Assembly (NCBI GenBank): GCA_030272585.1
Contig: BSYQ01000003.1
Coordinates: 2,480,001-2,544,000, forward strand
From: Bryopsis sp. KO-2023
Taxonomy: Eukaryota; Chlorophyta; Ulvophyceae; Bryopsidales; Bryopsidaceae
Direction: 5' to 3'
Length of the DNA stretch: 64,000 nucleotides
Each line of letters begins with the position of its first letter. The first letter of the stretch is position 1. The translations under genes and the position numbers were made by a program. Of the stretch, positions 62,022 through 64,000 are shown one piece after another. The notes beneath the pieces are model-generated. The model did not search any database and had not been told where the DNA came from. It worked only from the letters and a program-made list of their open reading frames with translations.

Positions 62022-62269
62022 TGCGTGGAAATAGCGCTCAGCGACAAAAATTCTGAAAAACGCTGTGTGGATGGGTGGTGTTCTCCAAACGAGACATCTA
62101 AGCAACCATGTGCTGATACTGGCAGACCGACATACGTACAACATTTCGTGTGGTGTTGCGTTTGAATCTGCATCCCCTTCGCACCACAGTCATTGGCGTT
62201 GGCACGCCAAAGTTGAGTTCAAGCTTCCCTCAGCAAAGTCTCCAACTTTGCCGACGCTTTCGAAACAAA
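62022..62269. promoter_or_regulatory. Shared divergent promoter region (ZNF511 / CFAP54)
   Basis: 248 bp between outward-facing start codons. No element stands out; a ciliary-type X-box is not evident on a visual check. Confidence 0.35.
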
Positions 62270-64000
62270 ATGGGGGACGTCACCACTCTCAAGCGAGCCC
62301 TCGATGCGGAATTCACAAAAGGGATGAAGTTTCTTTCGAAATCCCACAAGCAAGCGTCGCAAACTGAAAAACAAACGAGGTTCCGCCAACTCCAAAAGCT
62401 GGGGCAAATCATTGAACACTACACATGCCGCCTTCCTTTCTGCGAGTCGGCACCCAAGCTTGTGCAAATGGGGAAACATCTGATCGATGCTGGAGAGTTC
62501 GAGATTGCCAAGCAAGTGTGCTTCGACACTGTATCGCGCTTGGGGGAACGGCCAGACGGATATGCAAGCTCGCCGATGCTATCCGTCAAGACTCGAACGC
62601 TGTTTGGAACGGCTATCTGCACCTCCTCGCTTCTTTTGGAAAGAGATCCCTTCGTGAGGAACGTCGAAACGGTCAAAGGCTGCGTGGAGAGTTTGGAACG
62701 TTTCCAGCAGGGTGTAGAACTGGCAATGCTGGATCCAGAGCTCTACTGGCTGGTTGTGAATGGCACAGTGCATATTGCAAACGTCTCGCGGAAGATGACT
62801 GAACGGGGATTCGGAAAGGAGGTTCTGAAGTTTGTTGCGCTCGCAGCTTCGGTGCTGGAAGCAAACATTATGTTCAGTGCTCCAAAGTACCTGCCGTGGC
62901 GTGTGCAGCTTTACCGAGAGGTTTGCTATTGCATGGAAGAGGCTCAGTACGGTGACAAAATAGCGCCTTACATTCAAGGGGCCCTTTCGAAGCTGAATGA
63001 GCTGGAGGACCTTCAGCGCTTTGATCCAGTTCCTCCTTCACCTGACGTGGTTGACGCACGTTCAAAGGCCAAGCGGGCGCTGATTTTGCTCACTGTGAGG
63101 TATAACAAACAAGGATCGACGCCAGCCGAAGTAGTTTCAACTCTCCAAACAGAATTCGAAAAGATTGAGGGGCTGGTTGAGAACTTGCTCCAGTCCCGAG
63201 ATGTAGAGGCCAGGAAGAAAACTGTTGAGGGCCTGTGTGCTCTGCTCGACCCTATTTTGACGGATTTTATCGAGACGCTGGAAAAGCTGGAGGCGGAGCA
63301 GAATGCAGGAGATGGTAAGAGAATCGAACCATCTTGGATTTGGTGTGTGTCCGCAAACAAAGTTTTTTAAGTTTTAAGAATTTTTAGTTTGCTTTTTATT
63401 ACCTTTCTGGTAGAGAATCATTCTGACGAGAAACAAGTAGAGGAGGAGAAGGCTACAACGATCCAAGACAAGATTCTGAGAATGGATGAAGGATTTCCGC
63501 CGCCATTACATATGGTGAGCGAAAGTCGTTCATGTCCTTGTGCTCTGGATTTCGGCACATTCCCTCCTGGGAACCTGTGCTTTCTTATGGAATCACCACT
63601 CCGTTCAAACTAACTGTTTGATTGCACAGGCAACACTCCTCGCTATGCTTTTTGAGGATCAGCCAGAGATTCTGAACAAACTCTTGAAGGTTGGGTACCG
63701 TCGGTGCTCAATGGATGCAGATCGATTTCAAACAGAGGGTGACTTTGTTTGCGACAAGCTGAGGGCAGCTGTGGAAATCGTGGACGGTGCTTCAAAGTTT
63801 TTGAAGTCAAAAGGTAGCATCCCAAGGCCCCTCGTGATGACCTTTGTGAAATGTTTATGTTGCAGAATAGTTTGGGACCCTATCTCAATATTATGAAACG
63901 AGAGTTGAGTGGTATCTTTTTCTGCATTATAGATCCTTCGATGCTCAAGGACGTCAGTAGTGCATTGAGGAAGCATGAGCAGATTGCATCAGCTTGCTTT
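62270..64000 (+). CDS. CFAP54: CFAP54 axonemal central-pair protein (N-terminal part, runs off window)
   Basis: N-terminal part of the very large central-apparatus protein CFAP54 (about 3000 residues elsewhere). Exons: 62270-63314, 63414-63514, 63630-63813, and 63933 onward past the edge. The fragment has about 465 codons, mostly helical. The block YLPWRVQLYREVCYCMEEAQ, followed by PYIQGALSKLNELEDLQ, matches the W-R-x-x-LY-x-x-VC helix of the family. The start at 62270 (MGDVTTLKRAL, AAA before the ATG) is preferred; the frame is also open upstream to 62150 without an ATG in a good context. It shows the organism builds motile 9+2 flagella at some stage. Confidence 0.85.

Noticed and set aside
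62150-62269. N-terminal extension of CFAP54
   Set aside because: No suitable ATG; the ATG at 62270 has a good context and leaves a promoter gap.

Overview
This is a stretch of nuclear genome from an intron-rich, flagellated eukaryote. Spliceosomal GT-AG introns with GTGAGT/GTAAGT donors and T-rich acceptors interrupt nearly every gene. There is a CFAP54 axonemal gene, and intergenic DNA is full of microsatellites and non-autonomous DNA transposons. I cannot name the species. The sirtuin resembles plant SRT1 in size and layout, and an FAD/NAD oxidoreductase has a leader that looks organellar, which hints at an alga or other plastid-related protist. That hint is inference only.

Layout, left to right: a long coiled-coil gene (-, ~51-5894); an E(z)/EZH2 Polycomb methyltransferase (-, 6726-12784); a His-rich CobW-type metallochaperone GTPase (-, 13799-16802); a C-14 sterol reductase (-, 17527-19699), head-to-head with a SIRT6/SRT1-class sirtuin (+, 20014-23394); an intronless LRR protein (-, 23654-24757); a transposon-derived element (25804-26634); an EBP1/PA2G4 gene (-, 27978-29993), head-to-head with an unfamiliar 509-residue P-loop NTPase (+, 30318-33524); a TMF1-like golgin (-, 34092 to ~38400), head-to-head with an intronless RING-Cys-relay E3 ligase (+, 38751-40568); a second element copy carrying a nested MITE (41115-41744); the FAD/NAD oxidoreductase (-, 42055-45084); a 1-kb foldback element (45272-46293); a small membrane protein (+, 47435-49340); about 4 kb of low-complexity DNA; a Vms1/ANKZF1 peptidyl-tRNA hydrolase (-, ~53600-58266); a ZNF511-like zinc-finger gene (-, 58878-62021), head-to-head with CFAP54 (+, from 62270, running off the window).

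The genes are not an operon. Recurring architecture is tight divergent pairs (roughly 250-350 bp between start codons) and convergent tails. For eight genes I traced exon joins base by base and reading phase closes across every junction; the CobW, sterol reductase, sirtuin, EBP1, NTPase, oxidoreductase, membrane-protein and ZNF511 models each sum to a whole number of codons. The EZH2 model is continuous from 11972 to the stop, with one unresolved 5' gap.

The most interesting object is the compact RING-Cys-relay ligase. It keeps both cysteines of the MYCBP2 (PHR1) esterification relay at the same 52-residue spacing, in a 605-residue intronless protein that also carries an IBR-like N-terminal half. 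The second theme is repeats: a TA-target MITE nested in another element whose sister copy preserves the empty site, a pogo-like element in a Vms1 intron, and a dispersed short-repeat family with four copies.
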